Counted from the stretch's first letter, positions 22,010 through 34,560 are shown. The stretch: DNA of 64,000 nucleotides from Henckelia pumila (GCF_033568475.1 NC_133122.1:20157206-20221205); one strand, 5' to 3'. Numbers and translations: made by a program. Notes: generated by a model not told the origin, from the letters alone.

Positions 22010-22317
22010 CTAGTCGTCGTGGCACACGCGATGCGTGTGTAAAACATGAAAATGACAAAAATTAGATATTTAAAAGTATTTATATCTTTAATTCAGAAAT
22101 AATACAAAACAGAAATAAAAATAAATTCAAAAAAATATATTGTAAATAGTGGATAGGAAATTTGGAGGATAGAGGTTGTTGGAAGTAGTGAGAAGTGGGA
22201 AGGAAGTTGAGAGAGAGAGAGAGTGATGAGGGGAGTAAAAGGAATAAATTGGTGAAAATTCACCATGTCACCAAAATCATTTGGTATATGGTGCTTAAAC
22301 TTAATAATATAGTAAGA
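22010..22317. mobile_element. Small element, copy 1, in an array spacer
   Basis: The spacer sequence CTATTACTA...TGTATGCTAC is interrupted by about 308 bp that start CTAGTCGTCG, then CACGCGATGCGTGTG, and end near AATAATATAGTAAGAC. A second copy lies at 24005-24309 in the equivalent spacer. There is no clear target duplication, the ends are approximate, and it carries no gene. Confidence 0.6.
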
Positions 22318-22427
22318 CATGTATGCTACAACAAATTTTTTTACCCTATTTTTTTAATATGTTTTTTTTATTTTTTATATGATAGTTTTTAATTTTAAAA
22401 AGGGAAAATTAAAATATATATATATAT

Positions 22428-23059
22428 ACTGAAAGGAAAGATCGGATATTATTAATCAAATATAATGTCAGAAATTACACGATCAATCAAACAAAAAGAA
22501 AACTCCCAATAAACCCTGACAAAAAGGGTCGGGGAGAAAACTGCAAAAAAGGCTAGCGATGGGCGACACGATTCCCCGACCTCAGAATATGACTTAAGTA
22601 TGTGCTAGCTTCCAGTCTCTTTCAAATCCCTTATTTCAGTTGTTAAGATTCCTTCATAGCTAAGATTCTCCTCTAGTCTCGTGACTGCATGCACAACTAG
22701 TAGAAAATCCAAAGTAATATGGTGCACCCTTATATTGTGATCTCATGTGATCAATATTCCACCCAATATCGCAGCTAGCTCGACACAAACAATTGATTGT
22801 GGATTGTCAATTCTCTTTTCAAAGGCGATAACCGGTTGTCCTGATTCCGAAATCTCTCTACAGCGTATAATATGTAACCACTTACAGCTACTGCCTTCCT
22901 GAAAGTGTGACTGGGCTCCGCCCGTGGTAGCCACTGCCCACTCCGACGCCGCGCCCAGTAATGGCCGGGCGGCGGCGGAAGTGGTGTCTGCGGATATCGA
23001 TTGTTGAGTGTAGTGAACAAACGTCTTATCTTTACGTATGCATTGAATAGTTTCTTCAT
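22428..23059 (-). pseudogene. Array block 8
   Basis: The leader ATG is at 23057-23059. The GGC repeat is short here, so the leader runs on in frame through PPPPGHYWARRRSG and AEPSHTFRKAVAV, while the core (IAFEKRIDNPQSIVCVEL) is in the other frame. Confidence 0.7.
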
Positions 23060-23144
23060 CTATGAGGCTTGGGAGGGGGAAAATGATTTAATACTTTAAT
23101 TATTATAAATCTATTACTATATATTGAGTAGTTTATTCATCTCT

Positions 23145-23607
23145 CATAATGATCATTTTATCTAGTAATAAAAAATTAATATCAATTAAGTTTTTTGTTT
23201 AAAACAAACATGTCTTACTAAAATTTAAAAGTGGATTAGAATTCAAGATAATAAAAGAAGATGGAAAATCTTCACATAAAAGTGAGATGAAGGGAGGGAA
23301 AAGACAAAAAATTGGACTCAACAGATCATGTTTATAATTAGTTTTGTAAAATTATTTCAAAAATTTAAAGATGCATTAACTATTATTATATTAATTAAAC
23401 TTTAGATATTAACTACAAGAAGTATTCATACAATAACTAAAAACTGTCATTATATTTTTTGGATCAATATAAAAATTTTGAGCTTTTTGTGACAAATGAA
23501 AAACAATAAAAAAAATATAATAAGATTTTATATATATATATATATATATATTGGGGTTGGTGGGGGGGTGTCAGGGCCCCCCAAAGGACAATGTCCCTCC
23601 GCTCATA
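23145..23607. mobile_element. hAT-like element, truncated copy D
   Basis: This is the third instance of the same internal junction (TTCATCTCT joined to CATAATGATC). The right end reads CCGCTCATA and is followed by CTTACAGC. Confidence 0.75.
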
Positions 23608-23782
23608 CTTACAGCTACTGCCTTCCTGAAAGTGGGACTGGGCTCCGCCCGTGGTAGCCACAGCCCACTTCGACGCCGCGCCTAGTATTGGCCGGCGGCG
23701 GAAGTGGCGTTTGCGGATATCGATTGTTGAGTGTTGTGAACAAGCGTATGTTCTTTACGTATGCATTGAGTAGTTTCTTCAT
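23608..23782 (-). pseudogene. Array block 8b: extra 5' fragment of the module
   Basis: Leader-side piece with ATG at 23780-23782, shorter in the GGC stretch. Its layout matches 21607-21787. Confidence 0.65.
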
Positions 23783-24004
23783 CTCTAAGGCTTGGGAGGA
23801 GGAAAATGATTTAATACTTTAATTATTATAAATCTATTACTATATATTGAGTAGTTTCTTCATCTCTGAGGCTTGGGAGGTGGAAAATGATTTAATACTT
23901 TAATTATTATAAATATATTACTATATATTGAGTAGTTACTTCATCTCTAAGGCTTGGCCGGGCGAAAATAATTTAATACTTTAATTATTATAAATCTATT
24001 ACTA

Positions 24005-24309
24005 CTAGTCGTCGTGACACACGCGATACGTGTGTAAATCATGAAAATGACGAAAATTAGATATTTAAAAGTATTTATATCTTTAATTCAGAAATAATAC
24101 AAAACATAAATAAAAATAAATTCAAAAAAATATATTGTAAATAGTGGATAGAAAATAGGGAGGATGGAGGTTGTTGGAAGTAGTGAGAAGTGAGAAGGAA
24201 GTTGAGAGAGAGAGTGATGAGGGGCATAAAAGGAATAAATTGGTGAAAATTCACCATGACACCAAAATCAGTTGGTATAGGGTGCTTAGACTTAATAATA
24301 TAGTAAGAG
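24005..24309. mobile_element. Small element, copy 2, in an array spacer
   Basis: It matches 22010-22317 with substitutions (CGTGACACACGCGATACGTG). Because it sits at the same spacer position, this pair came from duplication of the segment rather than from two independent insertions. The spacer behind it also holds a tandem duplication of the TTTTTATATGATAGTTTTTA and (TA)n segment (24340-24530). Confidence 0.6.
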
Positions 24310-24412
24310 ATGTATGCTACACTAATTTTTTTACCATATTTTTTTAATGTGTTATTTTTTTATTTTTTATATGATAGTTTTTAATTTTAAAAAAGGAAGA
24401 TTAAATATATAT

Positions 24413-24449
<37 letters not shown>

Positions 24450-24527
24450 ATTTTTTTATTTTTTATATGATAGTTTTTAATTTTAAAAAAGGATGATTAA
24501 ATATATATATATATATATATATATACA

Positions 24528-25157
24528 CTGAAAAGAAAGATCAGATATTATTAATCAAATGTAATGTCTGAAATTACTCGATCAATCAAACAAATAAAGA
24601 ACTCCCAAGAGACCTTGACAAAAAGGGTCGGGGAGAAAATTGCAAAAAAGTCTAGCGATGGGAGACACGATTCCCCGACCTCAGAATATGACTTAAGTAT
24701 GTGCTAGCTTCCAGTCTCTTTCAAATCCCTTATTTCAGTTGTTAAAATTCCTTTATAGCTAAGATTCTCCTCTAGTCTCATGACTGCATGCACAACTAGT
24801 AGAAAATCCAAAGTAATATGGTGCACCCTTATATTGTGATCTCATGTGATGAATATTCCACCCAATATTGCAGCTAGCTCGACACAACAATTGATTGTGG
24901 ATTGTCAATTCTCTTTCCAAAGGCAATAACCGGTTGTCCTGATTCTGAAATCTCTCTACAGCGTATAATATGTAACCACTTACAGCTACTGCATTCCTAA
25001 AAGTGGGACTGGGCTCCGCACGTGGTAGCCAAAGCTCACTCCGATGCCGTGCCCAGGAATGGCCGGGCGGCGGCGGAAGTGGCGTCTGTGGATATCGATT
25101 GTTGAGTGTAGTGAACAAACGTCTTATCTTTACGTATGCATTGAGTAGTTTCTTCAT
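24528..25157 (-). pseudogene. Array block 9
   Basis: The leader ATG is at 25155-25157. The leader frame runs 132 codons in the Pro-rich reading (GHSWARHRSELWLPRAEPSPTF, then LLPLERELTIHNQLL) and crosses into the second part after a one-base loss in GACACAACAA. Confidence 0.7.
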
Positions 25158-25408
25158 CTATAAGGTTTGGGAGGGGAAAAATGATTTAATACTTTAATTA
25201 TTATAAATCTATTACTATATATTGAGTAGTTTATTCATCTCTATGGCTTGGGCGGGCGAAAATGATCTAATACTTTAATTATTATAAATATATTACTATA
25301 TATACTACACTAATTTTTACCCTATTTTTTAATCTGTTTTTTATTTTTAATATGATAGTTTTTAATTTTAAAAGGGGAAAATCATATGTATATATATATA
25401 TATATATA

Positions 25409-26001
25409 CCGAAAGGAAAGATAGAATATTATTAATCAAACGTAATGTTCGAAATTACACGATCAATCAAACAAATAGAAAACTCCCAAGAGACCCTGAC
25501 AAAAAGGGTCGGGGAGGAAATTGTAAAAAAGGCTAGCGATGGGCGACACGATTCCCCGACCTCAGAATATGACTTAAGTATGTGCTAGCTTCCAGTCTCT
25601 TTCAAATATCTTGTTTCAGTTGTTAAGATTCCTTCAAAGTTAAGATTTTCCTCTAATCTCGTGACTGCATGCACAACTAGTAGAAAGTCCAAAGTAATAT
25701 GGTGCACCATTATATTGTGATCTCGTGGGATCGATATTCCACTCAATATCGCAGCTAGCTCTGCACAAACAATTGATTGTGGATTGTCAATTCTCTTTCC
25801 AAAGGCGATAACCGGTTGTCTTGATTCCGAAATCTCTCTAAAGCGTACTATATGTAACCACTTACAGCTACTGCCTTTTTGAAAGTGGGACTGGGCTCCG
25901 CCCGTGATAGCCACAGCCCACTCCGACGCCTCACCCAGTAATGGCCGGGCGGCGGTGGCGGAAGTGGAGTTTGCATATCGATTGTTGAGTGTAATGAACA
26001 A
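25409..26001 (-). pseudogene. Array block 10, leader truncated
   Basis: The core and second part are open as one 138-codon frame: FITLNNRYANSTSATAARPLL, IAFGKRIDNPQSIVCAELAAIL, then DHNIMVHHITLDFLL to LKETGS. The start is lost: at about 26005 the leader is joined to GCTTGGGAAGG spacer, so the MKKLLNAYVK part is missing. Confidence 0.72.
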
Positions 26002-26223
26002 GCGCTTGGGAAGGAAAAAATGATTTAATACTTTAATTATTATAAATATATTATTATATATTGAGTAGTTTCTTCATCTTTGAGGCTTGGGCGGGCGAAA
26101 ATGATTTAATACTTTAATTATTATAATTCAATTACTATATATACTACACTAATTTTTTTACCTTATTTTTTTAATCTGTTTTTTTATTTTTAATATGAAA
26201 GTTTTTAATTTTAAAAGGGGAAA

Positions 26224-26275
<52 letters not shown>

Positions 26276-26276
<1 letters not shown>

Positions 26277-26912
26277 TGAAAGAAAAGATCGGATATTATT
26301 AATCAAACCAAATGCCCGAAATTACACGATCAATCAAACAAATAGAAAACTCCCAAGAGACCCTGACAAAAAGGGTCGGGGAGAAAATTGCAAAAAAGGC
26401 TAGCGATGGGCGACACGATTCCTCGACCTCAAAATATGACTTAAGTATGTGCTAGCTTCCAGTCGCTTTCAAATCCCTTATTTCAGTTGTTAATATTCCT
26501 TCATAGCTAAGATTCTCCTCTAGTCTCGTGATTGCATGCACCACCAGTAGAGAATCCAAAGTAATATGGTGCACCATTATATTGTGATCTCATGTGATCA
26601 ATATTCCACCCAATATCTCAGCTAGCTCGACACAAACAATTGATTGTGGATTGTCAATTCTCTTTCCAAAGGCGATAACCGGTTGTCCTGATTCCGAAAT
26701 CTCTCTACAACGTATAATATGTAACCACTTACAGCTACTGCCTTCCTGAAAGTGGGACTGGGCTCCGCCTATGGTAGCCACAGCCCACTCCGACGCCGCG
26801 CCCAGTAATGGCCGGGCGGCGGCGGCGGCGGAAGTGGCATCTGCGGATATCGATTGTTGAGTGTAGTGAACAAACGTCTTATCTTTACGTATGCATTGAG
26901 TAGTTTCTTCAT
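26276..26912 (-). pseudogene. Array block 11
   Basis: The leader ATG is at 26910-26912. The core is open from MATIGGAQSHFQEGSS to CVELAEILGGILIT. The preceding spacer has one of the longest TA runs (26227-26275). Confidence 0.7.
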
Positions 26913-27147
26913 CTATGAGGCTTGGGAGGGGGAAAATGATTTAATACTTTAATTATTATAAATCTATTACTATATATTGAGTAGTTTATTCATCTCTGAG
27001 GCTTGGGCGGGCGAAAATAATCTAATACTTTAATTATTATAAATCTATTACTATATATACTACACTAATTTTTTACTCTATTTTTAATCTGTTTTTTATT
27101 TTTAATATGATAGTTTTTAATTTTAAAAGGGGAAAATTATATATAAT

Positions 27148-27778
27148 ACGAAAGGAAAGATCGAATATTATTAATCAAATGTAATGTCCGAAATTACATG
27201 ATCAATCAAACAAATAGAAAACTCCAAGAGACCCTGACAAAAAGGGTCGGGGAGAAAATTGCAAAAAAGACTAGCGATGGGCGACACGATTCCTCGACCT
27301 CAGAATATGACTTAAGTATGTGCTAGCTTCCAGTCTCTTTCAAATATCTTGTTTCAGTTGTTAAGATTCCTTCATAGCTAAGATTCTCCTCTAATCTCGT
27401 GACTGCATGCACAACAAATAGAAAGTCCAAAGTAATATGGTGCATCATTATATTGTGATCTCGTGTGATCGATATTCCACCCAATATCGCAGCTAGCTCG
27501 GCACAAACAATTGATTGTGGATTGTCAATTCTCTTTCCAAAGGCGATATCCGGTTGTCCTGATTCCGAAATCTCTCTACAGCGTACAATATGTAACCACT
27601 TACAGCTACTACCTTCCTGAAAGTGGGACTGGGCTCCGCCTGTGGTAGCCACAGCCCACTCCGACGCCTCACCCAGTAATGGCCGGGCGGTGGTGGCGGA
27701 AGAGGTGTTTGCATATCGATTGTTGACTGTAGTGAACAAGCGTCTGTTCTTTACGTATGCATTGAGTAGTTTCTTCAT
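27148..27778 (-). pseudogene. Array block 12, the most intact copy
   Basis: This is the only copy in which the leader ATG (27776-27778), Ala-rich segment, RNase H-like core and second part form one uninterrupted frame, 151 codons to the LKETGS stop at 27323. By comparison with RVT_3 proteins, the first catalytic Asp region (expected before FxEGSS) is not recognisable, the Glu of AEL is present, and the C-terminal GNRVAH part lies out of frame beyond the stop. If any copy is translated it would be this one. I regard it as a pseudogene with moderate confidence. Confidence 0.6.
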
Positions 27779-28011
27779 GTCTGAGGTGGTAGAGGGAAAA
27801 TGATTTAAAATTTTAATTATTATAAATCTATTACTATATATTGAGTAGTTTCTTCATCTTTGAGGCTTGGGCGGGCGAAAATGATTTAATATTTTAATTA
27901 TTATTAATCTATTACTATATATACTACACTAATTTTTTACCTTATTTTTTTTAATCTGCTTTTTATTTTTAATATGATAGTTTTAAATTTTAAAAGGGGA
28001 AAATTAAATAA

Positions 28012-28048
<37 letters not shown>

Positions 28049-28051
<3 letters not shown>

Positions 28052-28464
28052 TGAAAGTAAATATCGGATATTATTAATCAAACGTAATGCCCGAAATTAT
28101 ACGATCAATCAAACAAATAGAAAACTCCGAAGCGACCCTGACAAAAAGTGTCGGGGAGGAAATTGCAAAAAAGGATAGCGATGGGCGACTCCATTCCCCG
28201 ACCTTAGAATATGACTTAAGTATGTGCTAGCTTCCAGTCTCTTTCAAATCCCTTATTTCAGTTGTTAAGATTCCTTCATAGCTAAGATTCTCCTCTAATC
28301 TTGGGACTGAATGCACAACTAGTAGAAAGTCCAAAGTAATATGTTTCACCCTTATATTGTGATCTCATGTGATCGATATTCCACCCAATATCGGAGCTAG
28401 CTCGGCACAAACAATTGATTGTGGATTGTCAATTCTCTTTTCAAAGGCGATAACCGGTTGTCCT
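28049..28464 (-). pseudogene. Array block 13, truncated at the right edge of the array
   Basis: It runs normally from GTAAATATCGGATATTATT through the AEL segment to CGATAACCGGTTGTCCT and then stops. Unique sequence with a different reading frame begins at 28465. This is the array boundary. Confidence 0.75.
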
Positions 28465-28465
28465 T

Positions 28466-28588
28466 CATGGTTTCTCACCCCCCGATCGCATAACTATCTG
28501 CTCTCAGATTAAACGACATCTACATCCATATGCATCTGATTATGTGGAGATGATTGCGGAGAAGGGCATGGAGTTTGGACTTGAGTAG
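28466..28588 (+). pseudogene. Orphan C-terminal exon of an unidentified gene
   Basis: Forty codons are open up to TAG at 28586-28588, with composition typical of a conserved protein end (PDRITICSQIKRHLHPYA, then DYVEMIAEKGMEFGLE). No start and no acceptor AG belonging to a host gene is visible, because the array abuts it directly on the left. It looks like the 3' exon of a gene whose upstream part was removed or displaced when the array arrived. I cannot name the family. Confidence 0.4.
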
Positions 28589-29190
28589 TTGTTAATTTAT
28601 GAATTGCATCTCGGAACTCGACCAGAAAGCATCACACCAATCTACATTTGGTTTGGTCCTCCCACATCTTCATTATGTACCAACTTTAATCTTTCACTCC
28701 AGGTGGCCCAAGAGCGTACCACAAAAAAACTCAAATTTTGATTTTTTTCAATCTTTCTTTCATCCAAAAAAAAATATATGGATCATCTCCCAGCCTCTGG
28801 TTTGTTTCAGTAATTCCCATAAACATGTTTGATTCCAACAAGGCTTAATAGCATGACAAAATAAAAGAGCATGGCTTGTTGTATCTCGTCATAAAAGACC
28901 CGCCTCTGGTCTGTTTCAGTAATTTCCATAAACCCAGCCTCTTGAAGATCTCGTTCCTTGTCTTCAATGGAGGAATAACACGTTTGGGAAGAAGAATAAT
29001 AAGTTAGAAGGAAGCCTAGTCATGCAACATAATATAAGACTTAGTCAATTGCTTGAATTTGCACTTTAGTCCCTGAAATTTTGAAAATTACAAAATAGAC
29101 CCTGATCAAATATCAATTCGGCCCTCGAAATCTATAATCTCAAAATACCTCTAATAAACTCAATTAAGATAAATTCGGGACGTTACAATA
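28589..29190. other. Intergenic DNA with an LTR-like fragment
   Basis: Bases 28589-29000 show nothing gene-like apart from a repeated CTCTGGTTTGTTTCAGTAAT motif (28795-28815 and 28903-28923). At about 29040-29190 the minus strand begins TGTAACGTCCCGAATTTATC, a common start of plant Ty3/gypsy LTRs. It is a fragment without a partner here. Confidence 0.45.
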
Positions 29191-29443
29191 TATATATATA
29201 TATATATATATATTTAATAATAATAATAATAATAATATAAAATATGCTTTATAAAATATAAAATATTATGTATAAATAATTTCTTTATTAGACAAAAAAG
29301 ACATAATTTTTTTTCGAAAATTACCCCTTATGTTATAGATATTATATTTTTTTTCTTTTGTTTTTTTTTTACTATAAAGAATTTCTCTAGACAAAATATG
29401 ATAACATTTTTTTAATCAAAAGTATCCTTATATGTTATAAATG
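29191..29443. repeat. Low-complexity (TA)n, (TAA)n and T-rich tract
   Basis: A TA run is followed by TAATAATAATAA repeats (about 29190-29238) and T homopolymers. No gene is seen. Confidence 0.8.
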
Positions 29444-29948
29444 GGGAAATTGCAATTTTATATATGTAATTTAGTTTCTTTTTGGCTTCGTTTTAGTTCA
29501 ATAATTTAGATTTTTTTTTTGGGTCTTTTTTTCATTGAAAGTTATTAAATCAATCGAATATTACTTATTTGAAGTTGTTATTCTCCTATAAGACTCGTGT
29601 GGTTAGAATTAAGCTTACATTACACATATTAATTAAATATACCTAATCAAAATAAAACAAAACGACAAGTTTTTTTTTCCTGATTTTTGAATATTGGATG
29701 TCATTTGTACTTTATTTTTTCTCTTTATTTTTGCATAATAAATTTTAATTTACGTAACATATGTTTAATTCTTGACAAATGAGAGTATCAATGCCAAATA
29801 AGTAATATCCGAGCGATTTAGTGACTTTCGATGAAAAAAATAACCAAAAAAAAAATCCAAGATATTGGACTAAGACCAAATCTTGAAATTTTATAGGACT
29901 AAAATAAAAAATAGGTCAACTTAAAGGAATAAAATTACAATTTTCCAT
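29444..29948. repeat. Foldback element of the same class as 967-1281
   Basis: GGAAATTGCAATTTTATATATG at the left is inverted at the right as GGAATAAAATTACAATTTTCC. The arms contain the TTTAGTTC and GACTAAAA motifs of this family. The centre is AT-rich. Confidence 0.5.
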
Positions 29949-30780
29949 TATATATATCACAATTTCATTTTTGTCATTTTTTTTCAACATTTCAAATTAT
30001 AGTTTAATCCCACGGTAATTTTTATAACCATTCACTCCGTCCAATCTTTTAGGCTACATTTTCTTTTCATCCGTCCAAAATACATAATCTAGTTTCATAT
30101 TTAAGGTTATCCTTTTTATTTTACATGTCACTATTAAATTAATATCATTAAATACTTTTATTTTATCTAACTAAAACTTCATTAAATAAGAGCAAATTCG
30201 AAAAAACCTTTTCTAAATTTTACTTTCTCAAACAATTTTTTTAATATGTGTGAAAACACACAGTTGCATAGCATAATAGAACGAGGGCGTGTTATATTAC
30301 TCTTATTTAAATATAAATCAAATTAATTAAAAAATTTTACAAACGCATACAACGCGTGCACCGACGCAGTGCAGGATTTCAATAGGAGTTGACGAGATTC
30401 GGAATTATAAATACCATTTTATTGTTTGGTAAAATAAGATTTCGAAATGAGATTGGTATTTGATGAGATTTAATTTTAATAAATGAAATTCTTATGAAAG
30501 TGGTCGGATTTCTTGGAATTTCATAGAATTTGAGTTTTAAAATTATAATAATTTTTTTAAAAATTATACTTATATAAGTTAATCATAAATTTCAAGTTTT
30601 CTTTGCAAATTTTATAAAATATCATTTATATAAAAATTATATTATCTATTCACAGCTCACACTATAATATTTTAAATTTTTACCAAACATTAAAACAGAA
30701 CTTCATTCCATGAGTTCTAATTCTTTATAAATCCAGACACTATAAATATTAAATAATCAGAAAAGTTGATTTCTCGAGGT
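29949..30780. other. AT-rich intergenic DNA upstream of RPL23A
   Basis: I find no open frames or recognisable repeats with clear ends. It contains ACGCGTGCA and GGCGTGTTA motifs around 30290-30365 that resemble the small element at 22010, but too degraded to delimit. Confidence 0.5.
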
Positions 30781-30790
30781 GCATGTGACT

Positions 30791-30949
30791 TGGGCTTGAA
30801 TTGCTAAGAGGCCCAATTAGTTTATTGGGTTGGTTTGGACCGCGCCATACGTCGCTCCAATATTTTCTTCAACGATAAATTAAAACCAATTAAATTTAAT
30901 TCCTCGGTGATATAAAATCTCGATTCAGCTCCGCCTCCAGAAACCCTAA
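30791..30949 (+). promoter_or_regulatory. RPL23A promoter: site II motifs, TATA box and telo-box
   Basis: TGGGCT (30791-30796) and GGCCCA (30810-30815) are site II-type elements. TATAAAA is at 30911-30917. The telo-box AAACCCTAA at 30941-30949 lies about 30 bp below it, near the expected transcription start. This combination is known for plant ribosomal-protein promoters and links them to growth and cell proliferation. Confidence 0.75.
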
Positions 30950-31097
30950 AACCGCCGTTCTCCAGAGTTCAGGTTACCTACTCTGCCTTACACGTTTCTT
31001 TCGAGTTCGAACATTTCTGCTCTGCGCATGTGATTTTACTCTGATTTACGATTTATAGTTAATCCATAGATTTATTTTGCAGGTAAGGCGTTGCTAA

Positions 31098-32818
<1,721 letters not shown>

Positions 32819-34039
32819 ACGATGACGGAGTCTCCCCCAAGTTTTGTGTTTTGTTTGTTCAACCGATTGGTCACTATGAATTTTGTGAATTCAATGCAGA
32901 AATCCATACATTGTTTTCTTTTAGACGCCGGAGAATCAGATATGGCAACTCTTATGTTAGACCTTTCGATTAGTTTCAAGAATTATTTGCTTATGGTTTA
33001 GGATCCTTATTTCTTTATTGATGATGATCGTGTGTTAGACTATATAATATATATAAATATTTTAAGAAATTAATTTCTCCATCCGGAGAATCATAACTCT
33101 TGTCGCATGGGGTCAAAAAAAAAAACAAAAAACCCTCGCGTGTAAAAATATATTGTATGATAAATTACACAATCTTAAACACTCAAGTTTTGTATAATTT
33201 TATGTGAGATAAATGTCTTTAGTGAGTAATAATAATAATATATACTTAAACGTAAATTTGCTAAAAAAATAAACATGTCGTGAGACGCCTCATCGTACTT
33301 GTTTTGGTGTCTCTAATTAATGAATTTTATGGAGAGTTTTGAGCTTAAAAAAAATCTTTTAAAATATTAAATTTATTAATTTTATATTTATATTTAAACT
33401 ACATGGGTAAAGAAAGTCACTAGTAATAATAATAATTAATCGAGTTCGGTACTCAAAAAAAAAAATGTTTTGTACTAAAAAAAAAATTAATCGTGTTCGA
33501 TTCTCCCTACCAATATTTTTTTCGCTGTCATACAGTGCTTGTCTAATGTGGTTTATCTGGCTAACGTAGTTTGCAGGCTATTGGGTTAGTCCAAAAATTT
33601 ATCCTGTGTGCACCAAAGGTAGCGGTTGCGAGTTTTCACGTCACAAAAAAAGTTATATGTTTTCAATTTTATCTGATGTTATACATCTTTTTTTATCTTT
33701 GCGGAGAATTGAAGTCATAAATGGCAAAAACTCCTATGAGACGGTCTTAAGAGTCATTTTTTGAGACGGATCTTTTATATGAGTTATCTATTAAAAAGTA
33801 TTACATTTTATATCAAAAGTATTATTTATTATTATAAATATGGGTAGAGTTAACCCGTATCGCGAATGAAACTGTCTCATAGGAGTGTTGTTCGTCATAG
33901 ATTAATCCGGATTTATATCTAAAAGAATAGCTTCCATAATTAAATCAAATCAACTGATCGAATAAAATTTCATATTGGATCAAACCATTTTTTAAGTACT
34001 AAATGAAATGAACAAAATTTGTAAAATATATTTTTTAAG
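32819..34039. other. RPL23A 3' region and AT-rich intergenic DNA
   Basis: The 3' UTR extends for roughly 200 bases after the stop. The rest is AT-rich, with TAATAATAATAA runs (33228-33240, 33421-33435) and A homopolymers. No gene is seen. Confidence 0.6.
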
Positions 34040-34560
34040 TTTATATTTATATTTATATCATTGACGGGGCCTCCGAGGCATCATTTCCGATTAGAGGTGG
34101 ATGTAGCGTTCAGTGAAAATACAGGAAGCTTGCGATCGAGGGAGCAATACGAGAGAGATCATGAGGGGAGAATGTTATTGTCGCATGGAAGAAGGATAGA
34201 AAAACTTACTTCCGTGGTTTATGCGGAACTCAGATGTCTCAAAAAACTGAAATCAATTTGTAGGAAAGGGAAAATCAATTGACCTGTAAAGAGATCCGGG
34301 TCGTTGATATCCTACCTGGGCACTAATCAGATGTGGTAGCATCGACCGATTCGTAGGAGAGACGTTTAATGTTTACGAATTCACTGCTGATTATTTTTTG
34401 ACGGTACAAGTAGTAATCACTTATAATTTCAATTACACTGGTGCAATTTTTAACGAAGTTCGAACTACTTGACAACCTACATGGACCAACGGTTTATCAT
34501 GTAAAAATATCGGCGAACGAGATTACACTTTTTTTTTTTTTGCTATTTCTTCCTACTCCC
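34040..34560 (+). pseudogene. Second, divergent RNase H-like (RVT_3-type) relic
   Basis: The plus strand reads PPRHHFRLEVDVAFSENTGS, then RDHEGRMLLSHGRRIEKLTS and VVYAELRCLKKL, in one frame (34061-34282). This is the order of an RVT_3 RNase H domain: catalytic Asp in the first strand, an R-D-x-x-G turn, and the AEL helix. A stop follows at 34280-34282. Further on, out of frame, VYHVKISANEI at about 34494-34527 resembles the H-x-x-R-x-x-N C-terminal motif. It is not a copy of the 2133-28464 module and points the other way. It is probably the tail of an old LINE or RNase H-like gene. Confidence 0.5.

Larger units (their letters stand above)
2133..28464 (-). repeat. Tandem array of an RNase H-like (RVT_3-type) module, 13 copies plus partial copies
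   Basis: The same block recurs at about 0.87-kb spacing where undisturbed (for example the ATGs at 14706 and 15585). On the minus strand each block reads: ATG and a basic leader (MKKLLNAYVKNRRLFTTLNN); an Ala- or Pro-rich stretch made by GGC repeats; a segment resembling the plant RVT_3 RNase H fold (ESGQPVIAFGK, then DNPQSIVCAELAAI); a second part (LEENLSYEGILTTE); and a TAG after LKETGS. Out of frame behind the stop come GNRVAH and PFLSGS-like pieces expected at an RVT_3 C-terminus. Copies are separated by AT-rich spacers with a (TA)n tract and a duplicated GAGTAGTTTCTTCATCTCTGAGGCTTGG motif region. All copies point the same way. Several later insertions interrupt the array. Confidence 0.8.

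Noticed and set aside
14389-27778. Pro-rich alternative frame (PQTPLPPPPP) through the array blocks as a second protein
   Set aside because: It arises from length changes in the GGC repeat that shift the leader into another frame; it switches on and off between copies with no consistent end.
2133-28464. CRISPR-like or bacterial repeat interpretation of the array
   Set aside because: Units of about 0.87 kb with diverged copies and plant introns and transposons around them are not a CRISPR array.
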